Shown here: one piece after another, positions 10,381-22,445 of the stretch
How positions within the stretch are numbered: position 1 is the stretch's first letter
How the letters are laid out: every line of letters starts with the position of its first letter
Source of the DNA: Pantoea sp. Mb-10
GTDB lineage: Bacteria > Pseudomonadota > Gammaproteobacteria > Enterobacterales > Enterobacteriaceae
Direction: 5' to 3'
DNA: 64,000 bases
Assembly (NCBI RefSeq): GCF_021272205.1
Contig: NZ_JAJSDX010000002.1
Location: 1 to 64,000, forward strand
Made by a program: the position numbers and the translations under genes
The notes under the pieces: model-generated
The model's input: the letters and a program-made list of their open reading frames with translations, nothing else
What the model was told of the DNA's origin: nothing
Databases searched by the model: none

Positions 10381-11553
10381 TCAATCGGCGTTAGCACGGA
10401 CGATGTCAGCGATCAGTTGATTGACCGGCGCGAGATCGATAGCCAACGCGTTGCTTTCATAGGCGGCCTGCGTGCGCACACTGCTTGCCAGCGCGGCGCC
10501 GTCTTTATTTTGCGTGTCGATTTTCACCAGCGTGGAAAGACCAATACGCAGCGGATGCTCGGCCACCTCTTTTGGGTCCAGCTCAATACGCACCGGCAGA
10601 CGCTGAACCACTTTGATCCAGTTGCCGGTGGCGTTCTGCGCAGGCAGCAGCGAGAAGGCGCTGCCGGTGCCCATATCCAGGCCGACGACCTTGCCGTGAT
10701 ACTCAATGTCATCGCCGTAGATATCGCTCACCACCGTGGCAGCCTGACCAATGCGCACGCCGGAGAGCTGCGTCTCTTTGAAATTGGCATCCACCCACAG
10801 ATTGGTGGCGGGCACCACGGCCAGCAGCGGCGTGCTGGTGGAAATCTGTGACCCCACCTGGACGCTACGACGTGAAACATAGCCATCCATCGGGCTGCGA
10901 ATATCGGTGCGCTGCAGCGCCAGCCAGGCGTCGCGCAGTTCGGCCGCGCTCTGTTTCACCGCCGGCTGGTTTTCCAGGGAGGTATTGAGGATCATCGCCT
11001 GGTTGGCGTTGTACTGTTGTACCGCCACATCCAGCTGCGCTTTGGCCGTGGCGACGGCGTCGCGCGCGTGCTGCAGCTCTTCGCGACCAATCAGATTAGA
11101 GGCGCCCAGCGGTTCACGCCGCTTGAGATCTGACTCCGCCTGATCGAGCGCGGTTTGCTGCAGTGTTATCGTGGCCTGATACTGCTTGCTGTTGATCATC
11201 ATTTGATGCGTTTGACGTACGCTGGTGGCCAGCGCCGTTTGCGCTTTTTCAAACGCTTGTTCCGCATCGGTCTTATCCAGCGACACCAACACGTCGCCTT
11301 TCTTCACGCGATCGGTATCGTCAAACCACACTTTGTTCACGCTGCCGGACACCTGGGCCATCACCTGCACCTGGTTACCCGCCACGTAAGCATCATCCGT
11401 TTCCTGATAATGGCGCAGCACTAAATACCAGTAGGCCAACCAAGCCAGACCCGCGATGACAAACACCACCGCCAGCACGATCAGGATACCTTTGCGCTTT
11501 CTCTTTTTATTGCCTGGCTGTTGCGGGCTTTGCGCCTCTGCTGTCGCACTCAT
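10381..11553 (-). CDS. emrA: multidrug efflux membrane fusion protein EmrA
   Basis: The periplasmic adaptor linking EmrB to TolC. It has one N-terminal membrane anchor at about residues 22-44, after the basic KKRKRK stretch. This is followed by a biotinyl-lipoyl half-motif (QETDDAYVAGNQVQVM), a coiled-coil hairpin at about 95-205, and the beta-barrel part with MGTGSAFSLLPAQNATGNW. Starting at ATG 11553 (MSATAEAQSPQQPG), with GGAGAA upstream, gives 390 residues, equal to E. coli EmrA. An intrinsic-terminator-like hairpin lies between emrR and emrA. Confidence 0.95.
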   Translation of the reverse strand: MSATAEAQSPQQPGNKKRKRKGILIVLAVVFVIAGLAWLAYWYLVLRHYQETDDAYVAGNQVQVMAQVSGSVNKVWFDDTDRVKKGDVLVSLDKTDAEQAFEKAQTALATSVRQTHQMMINSKQYQATITLQQTALDQAESDLKRREPLGASNLIGREELQHARDAVATAKAQLDVAVQQYNANQAMILNTSLENQPAVKQSAAELRDAWLALQRTDIRSPMDGYVSRRSVQVGSQISTSTPLLAVVPATNLWVDANFKETQLSGVRIGQAATVVSDIYGDDIEYHGKVVGLDMGTGSAFSLLPAQNATGNWIKVVQRLPVRIELDPKEVAEHPLRIGLSTLVKIDTQNKDGAALASSVRTQAAYESNALAIDLAPVNQLIADIVRANAD

Positions 11554-11616
11554 TTTGTTCTCCACGTTTGCCATTAAGTCAGGAGGAGTCGGTCCATCGA
11601 CACGATTTCCCGAGCA

Positions 11617-11642
11617 GAAAAAACCAGCGCTTAAGGCGCTGG
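11617..11642 (-). terminator. terminator or attenuator between emrR and emrA
   Basis: Read on the minus strand, CCAGCGC / GCGCTGG with a 5-nt loop is followed by TTTTTT. It lies inside the presumed emrRAB operon, 64 nt before the emrA start, so it should lower emrAB transcription relative to emrR. Confidence 0.7.
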
Positions 11643-11702
11643 CTGGGTAAAGGTGGATTAAAATAGCGATTTCGAAAGGTGATTGTGTCGCACTTCTTGC
11701 TA

Positions 11703-12233
11703 TTAACGCGACAGGGAGGCGATAACCTGATCTTCATCCATTTTATCAAGGCGGTTTAGCAATTTACGTGTGATGGCTTCCAGCTGATCCTGCTCGGTGC
11801 TGGTGAGTGACGACCACAGATACTGCAGGCTCTGATGCTGAGGTGGCAGCAGCTGACGTAAAAATTCATTACCTTTTTCTGTCAGGTGCAGATGCAGGCA
11901 GCGACGGTCATTGTGGCTTTCACGACGCTCAATCCAGCCGCGTTTTTCCAGCTCATCGGCAATGCGCGTGGCATTGGTGCGCGATGAACCTAGCGCAGAG
12001 CTGAGTTCGGAGGGCTGAATACTCTGGTTTTCCTGCGCGTCGAGCGTAATCAGCGCCATGAATAAGGTCTCGTTAATTCCCTGCGCCTTCAACATCTTGT
12101 TGCGATTGTCCAGCAGCTTTCCCTGCATATGCATGCAAAGACGAGTCAAAATAATTTCCTGCAGCGGAAAATCTTTATGGCGGTTAGCACGGATGTTTAG
12201 CATCTGTTCAATGGGAGTAAACGAACTTTCCAT
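11703..12233 (-). CDS. emrR: MarR-family repressor EmrR (MprA)
   Basis: A 176-residue MarR-type winged-helix repressor, the same size as E. coli MprA/EmrR. In the family it binds hydrophobic drugs and uncouplers and derepresses emrAB. The DNA-binding part contains [34 protein letters not shown], with [13 protein letters not shown] as the wing. It is the first gene of emrRAB. The start [22 protein letters not shown] aligns directly with E. coli. Confidence 0.95.
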   Translation of the reverse strand: MESSFTPIEQMLNIRANRHKDFPLQEIILTRLCMHMQGKLLDNRNKMLKAQGINETLFMALITLDAQENQSIQPSELSSALGSSRTNATRIADELEKRGWIERRESHNDRRCLHLHLTEKGNEFLRQLLPPQHQSLQYLWSSLTSTEQDQLEAITRKLLNRLDKMDEDQVIASLSR

Positions 12234-12541
12234 TCAAAAAAACCTCTTAGTTGCATCAAATATAATCATGATAGTAACAGATAAATCACGGTCATGTTTT
12301 CAGTGAGTGATTATTCATCAGTCATCCGCTAATCGTCAGACCAGACAGATTTATGTAACCTGTCCTACGCTGTGCCACGCCGCGCTTTCAGGTAAAGTTC
12401 GCGGCGGTATAAATCAGAAAAGCGAAACATTTTATAGAGAAATTATTTCGCTAGTTAAAATAACGATGGTTGATAAGTATACAGCTAACCTTATCAAACT
12501 CACGTCGTCTTGAACAGAGTGGAACGCAATTTGCGCGAAAA
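12234..12541. other. intergenic region upstream of emrR
   Basis: 308 nt between the emrR start and the end of the MFS gene upstream. AT-rich near emrR (TAATCATGATAGTAACAGAT). It should contain the emrR promoter and the EmrR operator, but I could not assign either to a defined motif. Confidence 0.45.
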
Positions 12542-13732
12542 TTAACTGTGTTTATGCACAGGCTCTGCGTGCGCGTTGCGCCACCATATCAGCAGATTAA
12601 GGCTGGTGGCCAACGCGCCTGCGGCGCAAACGCCGTACCAGCCAAAATGGTTGAAGGCATTCGCAGAGAGCAGTGACCCCAGCGCGCCGCCAATAAAGTA
12701 GCTGGTCATGTATCCCGCCGTCAGGCGATTACGCGCTTCGGGTTGATTGCGATAAATCACGCTCTGATTGGTGATGTGGACGCCTTGTACGGCGAGATCC
12801 AGCAGCAGAATGCCGGCAATCAGCGCCAGCAGATGCTGTGCGCCATACGCCGTTAATCCCCACGAACCAAGCATGATCAACAGGCCCAGGCTGGTGGTGA
12901 GCTTTGCTTTACCGCGATCGGCTAAGCCCCCGGCCTGACGCGCCGCCAGCGCACCGGCTGCCCCCACCAGACCGAGCAGGCCAATCTCACCCTCATTAAA
13001 GTTATACGGCGGCGCAGCCAGCAAAAACGCCATCGATGTCCAAAGCATGCTGAAGTTCGCGAAACTCAGGCAGCCGGTCAGCGCGCGCGTTTGCAATACG
13101 CGGTTGGCTGCGTACAGGCTGAAAATGGAGCGAAGCAGCTGCGGATAGTTCAGCGGCACCGCCTGCTTATAGCGGGGCAGATAGCGCCACAGCGCCAGCG
13201 CCATCAGGATCATCAGCGCACTGGCCGTCCAATACACCCTGCGCCAGCCGCCCAGCTGGGCCAGCGCTCCGGCGGCAGTTCGCGCCAGCAAAATCCCCAG
13301 CAGCAGACCGCTCATGACGGTGCCCACCACTTTGCCGCGCTTCTCTGGTGCGGCCAGCGTAGCCGCCAGCGGCACCAAAATCTGCGCCACCACGGAGAAG
13401 AGCCCGGTCACTACCGTCCCCAGTAGCATCAGCGGCAGCGAGGTGGAGAGGGCGGTGATTGCCAGGCCGCCGGCAGCCAGGAGACTCATCGAAACAATCA
13501 GGCCACGCCGCTCAAGCATGTCGCCCAGCGGCACCAGCAGGAGCAGCCCGCAGGCATACCCCAGCTGCGCCGTGGTGACAATAAATCCCGCCAGGCTAAC
13601 GGAGAGGTGAAATTGCTGCGCGATGGTGTCCAGCAGTGGCTGAACGTAATAATTGCAGGCAACGGCCAGCCCGGTTGCCACGGACATCAGGGCAACCAGC
13701 GCAGGGCTCAATCCCTGTTGCGGTGTCGTCAT
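12542..13732 (-). CDS. ygaY: MFS exporter, YgaY-like
   Basis: A 396-residue drug:H+ antiporter-type MFS protein (DHA1) with about 12 membrane segments and the loop motif PLGDMLERRGLI near residue 70. In E. coli K-12 the corresponding position upstream of mprA holds ygaY, a degraded MFS gene; here the frame is intact. The substrate cannot be told from sequence. The NYYVQPLLDTIAQQF opening is typical of exporters of this subgroup. The gene ends 308 nt before emrR, so it is probably separately transcribed. Confidence 0.8.
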   Translation of the reverse strand: MTTPQQGLSPALVALMSVATGLAVACNYYVQPLLDTIAQQFHLSVSLAGFIVTTAQLGYACGLLLLVPLGDMLERRGLIVSMSLLAAGGLAITALSTSLPLMLLGTVVTGLFSVVAQILVPLAATLAAPEKRGKVVGTVMSGLLLGILLARTAAGALAQLGGWRRVYWTASALMILMALALWRYLPRYKQAVPLNYPQLLRSIFSLYAANRVLQTRALTGCLSFANFSMLWTSMAFLLAAPPYNFNEGEIGLLGLVGAAGALAARQAGGLADRGKAKLTTSLGLLIMLGSWGLTAYGAQHLLALIAGILLLDLAVQGVHITNQSVIYRNQPEARNRLTAGYMTSYFIGGALGSLLSANAFNHFGWYGVCAAGALATSLNLLIWWRNAHAEPVHKHS

Positions 13733-13819
13733 AGCGAGAAGGGCACGGAAATAATCATATGTGGGTAATAGTAACCCAAAAAATTATTTCAATGGTGTGT
13801 TAATTAACAGGACGTACCA

Positions 13820-13835
13820 GTGCGCTATAGCGCAC
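13820..13835. promoter_or_regulatory. 16-bp perfect palindrome
   Basis: GTGCGCTATAGCGCAC lies between the nrdF stop and the start of the MFS gene, about 88 nt upstream of that ATG. It has no T-run, so it is more like a dimeric regulator operator than a terminator. The regulator is unknown. Confidence 0.4.
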
Positions 13836-13909
13836 GTTCCGCTTATTGCGCAGGTGTCGTAAGCCGTGGAGAACAGCCGAACGACGAGAAACCCTCGCCG
13901 CTCGCGTGC

Positions 13910-16994
<3,085 letters not shown>

Positions 16995-17016
<22 letters not shown>

Positions 17017-17399
17017 AATTGGGTTACTCCCGCTTTTACGTTTGCGATATCGTCCGGCGTGCCCATCAGCTCAAAACGGTAGAGATAGGGCACCTGGCAT
17101 TTGCGCGCGATAATGTCGCCCGCCAGGCAAAAGCCGTCCCCGAAGTTGCGGTTACCGGCGGCGATCACGCCGCGTATGCCGTCTCGGTTAGCCTGATCGT
17201 TCAGAAAGTGCACCACCGGTTTGGGCACCGCACCGCGTGTGCCGCCGCCGCCGTAGCTCGGCACCACCAAAATATAAGGATGAGCAACGTGCAGAGGCTG
17301 CGCGGTATCCAGCGGAATGCGCCGCGCCGGCAACCCCAGCCGCTCGATAAAGCGGTGCGTGTTCTCCGACTGGCTGGAGAAGTAGACCAGCGGAAACAT
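16995..17399 (-). CDS. nrdI: flavodoxin-like NrdI
   Basis: An FMN protein that supplies oxidant to assemble the Mn(III)2-tyrosyl radical of NrdF. 134 residues with the FMN-binding loops [30 protein letters not shown] and [11 protein letters not shown]. It lies between nrdH (3 nt away) and nrdE (overlapping), the standard order. The E. coli protein is 136 residues. Confidence 0.96.
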
Positions 17400-17402
17400 C
17401 GG

Positions 17403-17645
17403 TCAGGCGCCCGTCGATGCCGTGTGGCGCAGCGCGGCAATTTTATCCGGGCGAAAGCCGCTCCAGCTCTCGTCGCCTGCGCGCACCACCGGCAGCTGGC
17501 GATGGCCCAGCGCTTTCAGCGCAGCGATCTCCTCAGGATGAGCATCAAGGTTGATGAGCTGGTAAGCCAGCCCGTCGCGATCCATGGCGCTTTTTGTGGC
17601 ATTGCACTGGACACAGTTATCTCGAGTGTAAATAATAATGCGCAT
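17403..17645 (-). CDS. nrdH: glutaredoxin-like NrdH
   Basis: The electron donor to NrdE, glutaredoxin-like in sequence but reduced by thioredoxin reductase in the family. 80 residues; active site C11-V-Q-C14 and the segment WSGFRPDKIAAL, both diagnostic for NrdH. It is the first gene of the operon, behind a leader with two NrdR boxes. Confidence 0.96.
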   Translation of the reverse strand: MRIIIYTRDNCVQCNATKSAMDRDGLAYQLINLDAHPEEIAALKALGHRQLPVVRAGDESWSGFRPDKIAALRHTASTGA

Positions 17646-17731
17646 GATTCGTATTTCCCTTTTATGAGTATGCAGCGGGCGCGCCGTGAAACGTATTACG
17701 ACAAGAGCGCTGCGCCAGTAGATAAATACAG

Positions 17732-17747
17732 ATACTATATGTGGTGT
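17732..17747 (-). promoter_or_regulatory. NrdR box (proximal to nrdH)
   Basis: ATACTATATGTGGTGT closely fits the NrdR consensus acaCwAtATaTwGtgt. It lies about 87 nt upstream of the nrdH start and pairs with a second box whose start is 31 nt further on. Confidence 0.85.
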
Positions 17748-17762
17748 TATATTAGATCAATA

Positions 17763-17778
17763 TCACTATATGTAGGGT
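17763..17778 (-). promoter_or_regulatory. NrdR box (distal to nrdH)
   Basis: TCACTATATGTAGGGT is a second NrdR-like 16-mer. Its 31-nt start-to-start distance from the first, three helical turns, is the usual tandem arrangement for this nucleotide-sensing repressor of ribonucleotide reductase genes. Confidence 0.82.
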
Positions 17779-17860
17779 TTTGGCGCAAAAACCAGGCGGG
17801 TGCCGGACGAGGGCGCGTGCCGCAAGGCGGCCGGGGAAATGTAAAGGGGTTGAGCGGGGC

Positions 17861-17888
17861 AAAAAAAAAGCCCCGCACAGGCGGGGCG
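17861..17888 (-). terminator. ygaM terminator
   Basis: On the minus strand the stem GCCCCGC / GCGGGGC is followed by nine T. It lies about 30 nt after the ygaM stop. Confidence 0.92.
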
Positions 17889-17916
17889 ATGATAAAGCTT
17901 AAGGCGCGAGGGCAGA

Positions 17917-18234
17917 TCAGCGGCGTGACACCAGCAGCGCACCCAGTACCAAGCCGACAGCGGCACCTAAGCCCACGCCGTGCCACGGTTTTTCGTGCAC
18001 ATAGGCGTCAACCTGATAGCCCGCATCGCGTGCCGCCTGGGAAACGCGGTTGCCGCCACCGTTGAGTTTCGCGCGGGTTTGCTTGAGCAACGCCTGCGCA
18101 TTGCTGCGCGCGCTCTCCACCTCATCTTTGGCTTCACTGCCGTAGGATTTCAGCAGCGCTTCCAGTGAATCAGCCAGTTCGTTTACATCCTGATTGACAT
18201 CAATGTCATCGTTTTTACTCATTCGATTAAACAT
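17917..18234 (-). CDS. ygaM: YgaM, ElaB/YqjD/DUF883 membrane-anchored protein
   Basis: 105 residues: a charged helical N-terminal part (NQDVNELADSLEALLKSYGSEAKDEVESAR) and a single C-terminal membrane segment (GVGLGAAVGLVLGALLVSRR). This is the layout of the DUF883 family of inner-membrane, ribosome-associated stationary-phase proteins (ElaB, YqjD). In E. coli ygaM also sits beside nrdH and opposite ygaC. It is divergent from ygaC here. Confidence 0.88.
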   Translation of the reverse strand: MFNRMSKNDDIDVNQDVNELADSLEALLKSYGSEAKDEVESARSNAQALLKQTRAKLNGGGNRVSQAARDAGYQVDAYVHEKPWHGVGLGAAVGLVLGALLVSRR

Positions 18235-18384
18235 TTTTCACTCCCTTTGCGTTAAAAACGTAATACTCAGTGTAGACGATACGCGACTAAACGTAGCCGT
18301 ATGCCAGGCTTTAGGGAAAATCCGAATGTCCTGAGCCGGTGGCCTGAGGTAAGGTTGCGGGGCTGTGAGAAGAGAGGAGCAAGC

Positions 18385-18723
18385 ATGTATTTACGTCCGG
18401 ATGAAGTTGCGCGCGTTCTGGAAAAAGAGGGGTTCGAAATGGATGCCCTGACGCCGAAAATTTATGGATACCGCCGCGGTGACAACTACGTCTATGTAAA
18501 CCGTGAAGCCCGCATGGGGCGGACGGCATTGATCATTCACCCCACGTTGAAAGAGAAAAGTCAGCATTTTGCGGAACCGGCTTCTGAGATGAAAACCTGC
18601 GATCACTACACGCAGTTCCCGCTCTACCTGATGGGCGATTCGCAAGAGCATTACGGCATTCCGCACGGTTTTAGCTCGCGCATTGCGCTGGAGCGCTACC
18701 TGCAGGCGGTGTTTGGTTCCTGA
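18385..18723 (+). CDS. ygaC: YgaC, DUF2002 family protein
   Basis: 112 residues, soluble, beginning [20 protein letters not shown], which matches E. coli YgaC (114). The function is unknown; E. coli ygaC is Fur-regulated. I start at ATG 18385 with AGAGGAG upstream rather than at an in-frame ATG 28 codons earlier that has no ribosome-binding site. It lies divergently from ygaM, as in E. coli. I saw no convincing Fur box. Confidence 0.87.
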   Translation: MYLRPDEVARVLEKEGFEMDALTPKIYGYRRGDNYVYVNREARMGRTALIIHPTLKEKSQHFAEPASEMKTCDHYTQFPLYLMGDSQEHYGIPHGFSSRIALERYLQAVFGS

Positions 18724-18784
18724 TGATGCGCCCCGCGCCACGCGGGGCGATCTCCCTTTCTGATAAATCGTCTTTACCGCCGCG

Positions 18785-18813
18785 TTGCATAATGGCGCGC
18801 AGACGCGTATAAA
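18785..18813 (+). promoter_or_regulatory. putative sigma-70 promoter of mmuPM
   Basis: -35 TTGCAT (18785-18790), a 17-nt spacer, and -10 TATAAA (18808-18813), about 45 nt before the mmuP ATG. The spacing is optimal. Confidence 0.65.
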
Positions 18814-18826
18814 TCTGTGTCCATAT

Positions 18827-18850
18827 AGATGTTCAGACGTCCATACGGAT
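18827..18850 (+). promoter_or_regulatory. putative MetJ operator (tandem met boxes)
   Basis: Three adjacent 8-mers, AGATGTTC, AGACGTCC and ATACGGAT, resemble the met box AGACGTCT (about 5, 7 and 5 of 8 matches). They lie just downstream of the predicted promoter and directly before mmuP. E. coli mmuPM is in the methionine (MetJ) regulon. Confidence 0.6.
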
Positions 18851-18857
18851 AAAGATA

Positions 18858-20270
18858 ATGCAAACGCAGGATTCCCCTTCGCAGGAAAATTTCAAACGCA
18901 CCATGAAAGTGCGCCATCTGGTGATGCTGTCGCTGGGCGGCGTGATTGGCACCGGTCTGTTTTTTAATACTGGCTATATCATCTCCACCACCGGGGCAGC
19001 CGGTACGCTGCTGGCGTATCTGATTGGCGCGCTGGTGGTGTGGCTGGTGATGGTATGCCTGGGTGAATTGGCCGTTGCCATGCCCGAAACCGGTGCCTTT
19101 CACGTCTACGCGGCACGTTACCTGAGCCCGGCCACCGGCTACACGGTGGCGTGGCTGTACTGGCTCACCTGGACCGTGGCGCTGGGCTCCAGCCTCACGG
19201 CGGCGGGCTTCTGCATGCAGTACTGGTTTCCCACGGTGCCGGTCTGGCTCTGGTGTCTGGTGTTCTGCGTCACGATCTATTTGCTGAACATCGTCTCCAC
19301 GCGCTTTTTTGCCGAAGGGGAGTTCTGGTTCTCGCTGATCAAAGTGGTCACCATTATTGCGTTTATTGTGTTGGGCGGCGCGGCGATGTTTGGCTGGATC
19401 CCGATGAAGGATGGCAGCCCCGCGCCGGGTCTGCATAATCTCACGGCGGGTGGCTTGCTGCCGCACGGGACGCTGCCGATTTTAATGACCATGGTGGCGG
19501 TCAACTTTGCCTTTTCCGGCACGGAACTGATCGGCATTGCCGCCGGTGAAACCGCGCAGCCGCAGAAAGCGCTGCCGCTGGCGATCCGCACCACCGTGGC
19601 GCGCCTGATCCTGTTCTTTATCGGCACGGTGTTTGTGCTGGCGGCGCTGATTCCCATGGATCAGGCGGGCATTGTCAAAAGTCCGTTTGTGCTGGTGTTT
19701 GAAAAAATCGGTATCCCCTATGCGGCGGATATCTTCAACTTCGTCATTCTGACGGCGATCCTCTCGGCGGCGAACTCCGGCCTGTACGCGTCGGGCCGCA
19801 TGCTGTGGTCGCTGGCGAATGAACATACCCTGCCGCAGTGCTTTGCGCGCGTGAATCAACGCGGCATTCCGGTGCTGGCGATCACCTTGAGCATGCTGGG
19901 CGGCCTGCTGGCGCTGTTCTCCAGCGTGGTGGCCCCGGACACGGTATTTGTGGCGCTGTCGGCGATTTCCGGCTTTGCCGTGGTGGCGGTGTGGTTGAGT
20001 ATCTGCGCCGCGCACTTTATGTTCCGCCGTCGCCATATTCAGGCGGGCGGCACCCTCGCGCAGCTAACCTATCGGGCGCCGCTGTATCCGCTGACGCCGC
20101 TGCTGGGTTTTCTGCTGTGCCTGCTGGCATGTATTGGTCTGGCGTTTGACCCCTCGCAGCGTATTGCGCTGTGGTGCGGCGTTCCGTTTGTGCTGTTCTG
20201 CTACGCCGCCTACCATGTGACGCAACGACGTAAATCTCACAAGGCTCAGGAGGCCAACGATGTCGCTTAA
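18858..20270 (+). CDS. mmuP: S-methylmethionine permease
   Basis: An amino-acid-polyamine-organocation family importer of S-methylmethionine, an abundant plant sulfur compound. 470 residues with about 12 membrane segments. The first holds the substrate-binding motif [41 protein letters not shown] and [14 protein letters not shown] follow. It is nearly collinear with E. coli MmuP (467). It is coupled to mmuM by an 11-nt overlap. Regulation by methionine is likely from the met boxes upstream. Confidence 0.92.
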   Translation: MQTQDSPSQENFKRTMKVRHLVMLSLGGVIGTGLFFNTGYIISTTGAAGTLLAYLIGALVVWLVMVCLGELAVAMPETGAFHVYAARYLSPATGYTVAWLYWLTWTVALGSSLTAAGFCMQYWFPTVPVWLWCLVFCVTIYLLNIVSTRFFAEGEFWFSLIKVVTIIAFIVLGGAAMFGWIPMKDGSPAPGLHNLTAGGLLPHGTLPILMTMVAVNFAFSGTELIGIAAGETAQPQKALPLAIRTTVARLILFFIGTVFVLAALIPMDQAGIVKSPFVLVFEKIGIPYAADIFNFVILTAILSAANSGLYASGRMLWSLANEHTLPQCFARVNQRGIPVLAITLSMLGGLLALFSSVVAPDTVFVALSAISGFAVVAVWLSICAAHFMFRRRHIQAGGTLAQLTYRAPLYPLTPLLGFLLCLLACIGLAFDPSQRIALWCGVPFVLFCYAAYHVTQRRKSHKAQEANDVA

Positions 20271-21195
20271 CCCGATTGCTCAGGCGCTTAACCACGTCAA
20301 CACGCTGATTCTCGACGGGGCGCTGGCCACCGAGCTTGAGGCGCGCGGGTGCAATCTCGCGGATGCGCTCTGGTCGGCAAAGGTGCTGATGGAGAATCCC
20401 GAGCTCATTTATCAGGTGCACTATGACTACTTTGCCGCCGGTGCGAACGTTGCCATCACCGCTAGCTACCAGGCCACGCCGCAGGGATTTGCCACGCGCG
20501 GGCTGAGTGCGGAGCAGGCGCACGCGCTGATCGGCCTGAGCGTGTCGTTGGCGCAGCGCGCACGGGATGATTACCGTGCGGCCTCGGGGTCCACTGCACC
20601 GCTGCTGGTGGCAGGGTCGGTGGGGCCTTACGGCGCGTATCTGGCCAATGGCGCAGAGTATCGCGGCGATTACGCGCTGCCGGAAGCGGAGATGAAAGCG
20701 TTCCATCGCCCGCGCGTGGCTGCGCTGTTGGACGCGGGCGTCGATCTGCTGGCCTGCGAAACGCTGCCTTCGTTTGCGGAGGCGCAGGCGCTGGTCAGTC
20801 TGCTCGCTGACTACCCGGATGCCAGCGCGTGGTTCTCGTTTACCCTGCGCGATGCGCAGCACATCAGTGACGGCACGCCGCTGCACGCGGTGGCGGCGCT
20901 GGTGAACAGCGCCAAGCAGGTGGCGGCGGTGGGGATCAACTGCGTGGCGCTCACCGACGTGACCGCGGCGCTGCATACGCTGCAGGCGGTAACCGACAAG
21001 CCGCTGCTGGTCTACCCGAACTCCGGCGAACAGTACGATGCGGTGAGCAAAACCTGGCACTCCGCGCCGTCGGGCTGCACGCTGCACGACCATTTTGCCG
21101 CCTGGCAGCAGGCTGGCGCGCGCCTGGTGGGCGGCTGCTGTCGCACCACGCCGCAGGACATCGCGGCCATTGCCGCCTGTTGTCAACCGCAATAA
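20260..21195 (+). CDS. mmuM: homocysteine S-methyltransferase
   Basis: Transfers a methyl group from S-methylmethionine to homocysteine, giving two methionine molecules. 311 residues, (beta/alpha)8 barrel. The first strand motif is [15 protein letters not shown]; the zinc cysteines are one in VGINCVAL near residue 228 and the pair in VGGCCRTTP near residue 292. It has a good AGGAGG ribosome-binding site inside the end of mmuP. With the permease it forms a complete uptake-and-use operon. Confidence 0.94.
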   Translation: MSLNPIAQALNHVNTLILDGALATELEARGCNLADALWSAKVLMENPELIYQVHYDYFAAGANVAITASYQATPQGFATRGLSAEQAHALIGLSVSLAQRARDDYRAASGSTAPLLVAGSVGPYGAYLANGAEYRGDYALPEAEMKAFHRPRVAALLDAGVDLLACETLPSFAEAQALVSLLADYPDASAWFSFTLRDAQHISDGTPLHAVAALVNSAKQVAAVGINCVALTDVTAALHTLQAVTDKPLLVYPNSGEQYDAVSKTWHSAPSGCTLHDHFAAWQQAGARLVGGCCRTTPQDIAAIAACCQPQ

Positions 21196-21291
21196 AGCGC
21201 AGAAAAGCGTCAGTGATAGCGCGATTGTCAGACGTGTAAAGGCGGAGAGGGCGGTTTAGACTGAGCGCTCTGATCTTAACGCGGACCTGCT

Positions 21292-21714
21292 ATGAACCTG
21301 CGACCTCTTATTCCCGCCGCTGCGCTGCTGCTCAGCGGCTGTGCCACTATCGTCGGCACGGAAACGCAACCGGTTAACATTGACTCTGTGCCGCGCGGCG
21401 CGCGTTTCGTCGTGCAGGATGAAACCGGCCGCGCGGTGGCGCAGGGCTACACGCCGCAAACCGTGCAGCTGGCGAAATCCACCGGTAACTATTTCGGTAA
21501 GAAACACTATCAGGTGATGCTGGAAAGTCCCGGTTATGTGCCCGTGACCTTGCCCATCGAAGCGAATGCCAATCTGTGGTATTTGCTGGGCAACATCCCG
21601 CTGCTGGGCTTCCCCGGCTGGCTGCTGGTGGATCCCTTCTATGGCGGCATGTATGACCTGAAACCAGCGCATCCGCAGCCGCGTCTCAACGTGGTCGGCG
21701 CGCGCGGCGGCTAA
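21292..21714 (+). CDS. predicted lipoprotein of unknown function
   Basis: 140 residues with a clear lipoprotein signal: a short N-region, hydrophobic core, and LLSGC, with Cys17 as the lipidated residue. The mature part begins ATIVGTETQPVNIDSVPRGARFVVQDETGR, which resembles a PEGA-like beta domain often found in small envelope lipoproteins. A hydrophobic stretch near LWYLLGNIPLLGFPGWLLVDPFYGGMYDL may form a second membrane-associated segment. I do not recognise a named gene. It stands alone between mmuM and the convergent ABC operon. Confidence 0.75.
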   Translation: MNLRPLIPAAALLLSGCATIVGTETQPVNIDSVPRGARFVVQDETGRAVAQGYTPQTVQLAKSTGNYFGKKHYQVMLESPGYVPVTLPIEANANLWYLLGNIPLLGFPGWLLVDPFYGGMYDLKPAHPQPRLNVVGARGG

Positions 21715-21736
21715 TTTCAGGAAGTGGTGCGGGGAG

Positions 21737-21761
21737 AAAACGGGCCGGCGTAACCGGCCCG
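21737..21761 (-). terminator. probable terminator of the ABC importer operon
   Basis: GGGCCGG / CCGGCCC hairpin which on the minus strand is followed by TTTTC. It lies between the convergent lipoprotein gene and the last ABC gene. Confidence 0.6.
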
Positions 21762-21767
21762 GCGCGC

Positions 21768-22445
21768 TTATGCGCGACGCGCTTCCACGATGCGGCCCTG
21801 CGCCATGCGCACGGCGCGGTCGCACATGTGATCAATCACATCAGGATCGTGACTCACCAGCACCATGGTGAGGCCGCTGTTCTGCTTGAGATCGTTAAGC
21901 AGGTTGAGGATTTCCGCCTGTACCGACATATCCAGCGCGGAGGTGGGTTCATCCAGCAGCAAAATTTTCGGCTGTAGCAGCAATGCGCGCACAATGGCGA
22001 CGCGCTGGCGCTGGCCGCCGGAAAGCTGATGCGGATAGCGATCCGCCAGCGCGCTATCCAAGCCGACGCGGCGGAATCCCTCGTTAATGCGATCGTCCAC
22101 ATTATCCTGCTTGAGCATCTTCAGTGGCTCGGCCAGCGTGCGGCGCAGGCGATGACGCGGGTGCAGCGACGCATAGGGATCCTGAAACACCATTTGCACG
22201 TCGCGGCGCAGTTGACCGGTAAAGGGTTTGCCTGGCGTCACCGAGACGCCCGCCAGCGCCATATGGCCCTGCCAGTGCGGGTTCAGGCCCGCCATCACCC
22301 ACAGCAGTGAAGACTTACCGCAGCCCGACGGCCCCACCAAGCCAAAACACTCGCCCGGCGCCACCTGTAACGCGATGTCATGCACCACCGTGCGCAGCTC
22401 GTAGCCGTGCTTATGGGACACGCTGAGGTTATTGAGTTCAATCAT
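21768..22445 (-). CDS. ABC transporter ATP-binding protein (peptide/nickel type, DppF-like, short)
   Basis: A 225-residue ATPase with Walker A GPSGCGKSS near residue 38, signature LSGGQRQRVA near residue 143, and Walker B KILLLDEPTSALD. It lacks the C-terminal oligopeptide-transporter extension found in full-length DppF/OppF proteins (about 320-330 residues). It overlaps the preceding ATPase gene by 8 nt and is the last gene of a five-gene operon for a binding-protein-dependent importer. The substrate is unknown. Confidence 0.88.
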   Translation of the reverse strand: MIELNNLSVSHKHGYELRTVVHDIALQVAPGECFGLVGPSGCGKSSLLWVMAGLNPHWQGHMALAGVSVTPGKPFTGQLRRDVQMVFQDPYASLHPRHRLRRTLAEPLKMLKQDNVDDRINEGFRRVGLDSALADRYPHQLSGGQRQRVAIVRALLLQPKILLLDEPTSALDMSVQAEILNLLNDLKQNSGLTMVLVSHDPDVIDHMCDRAVRMAQGRIVEARRA

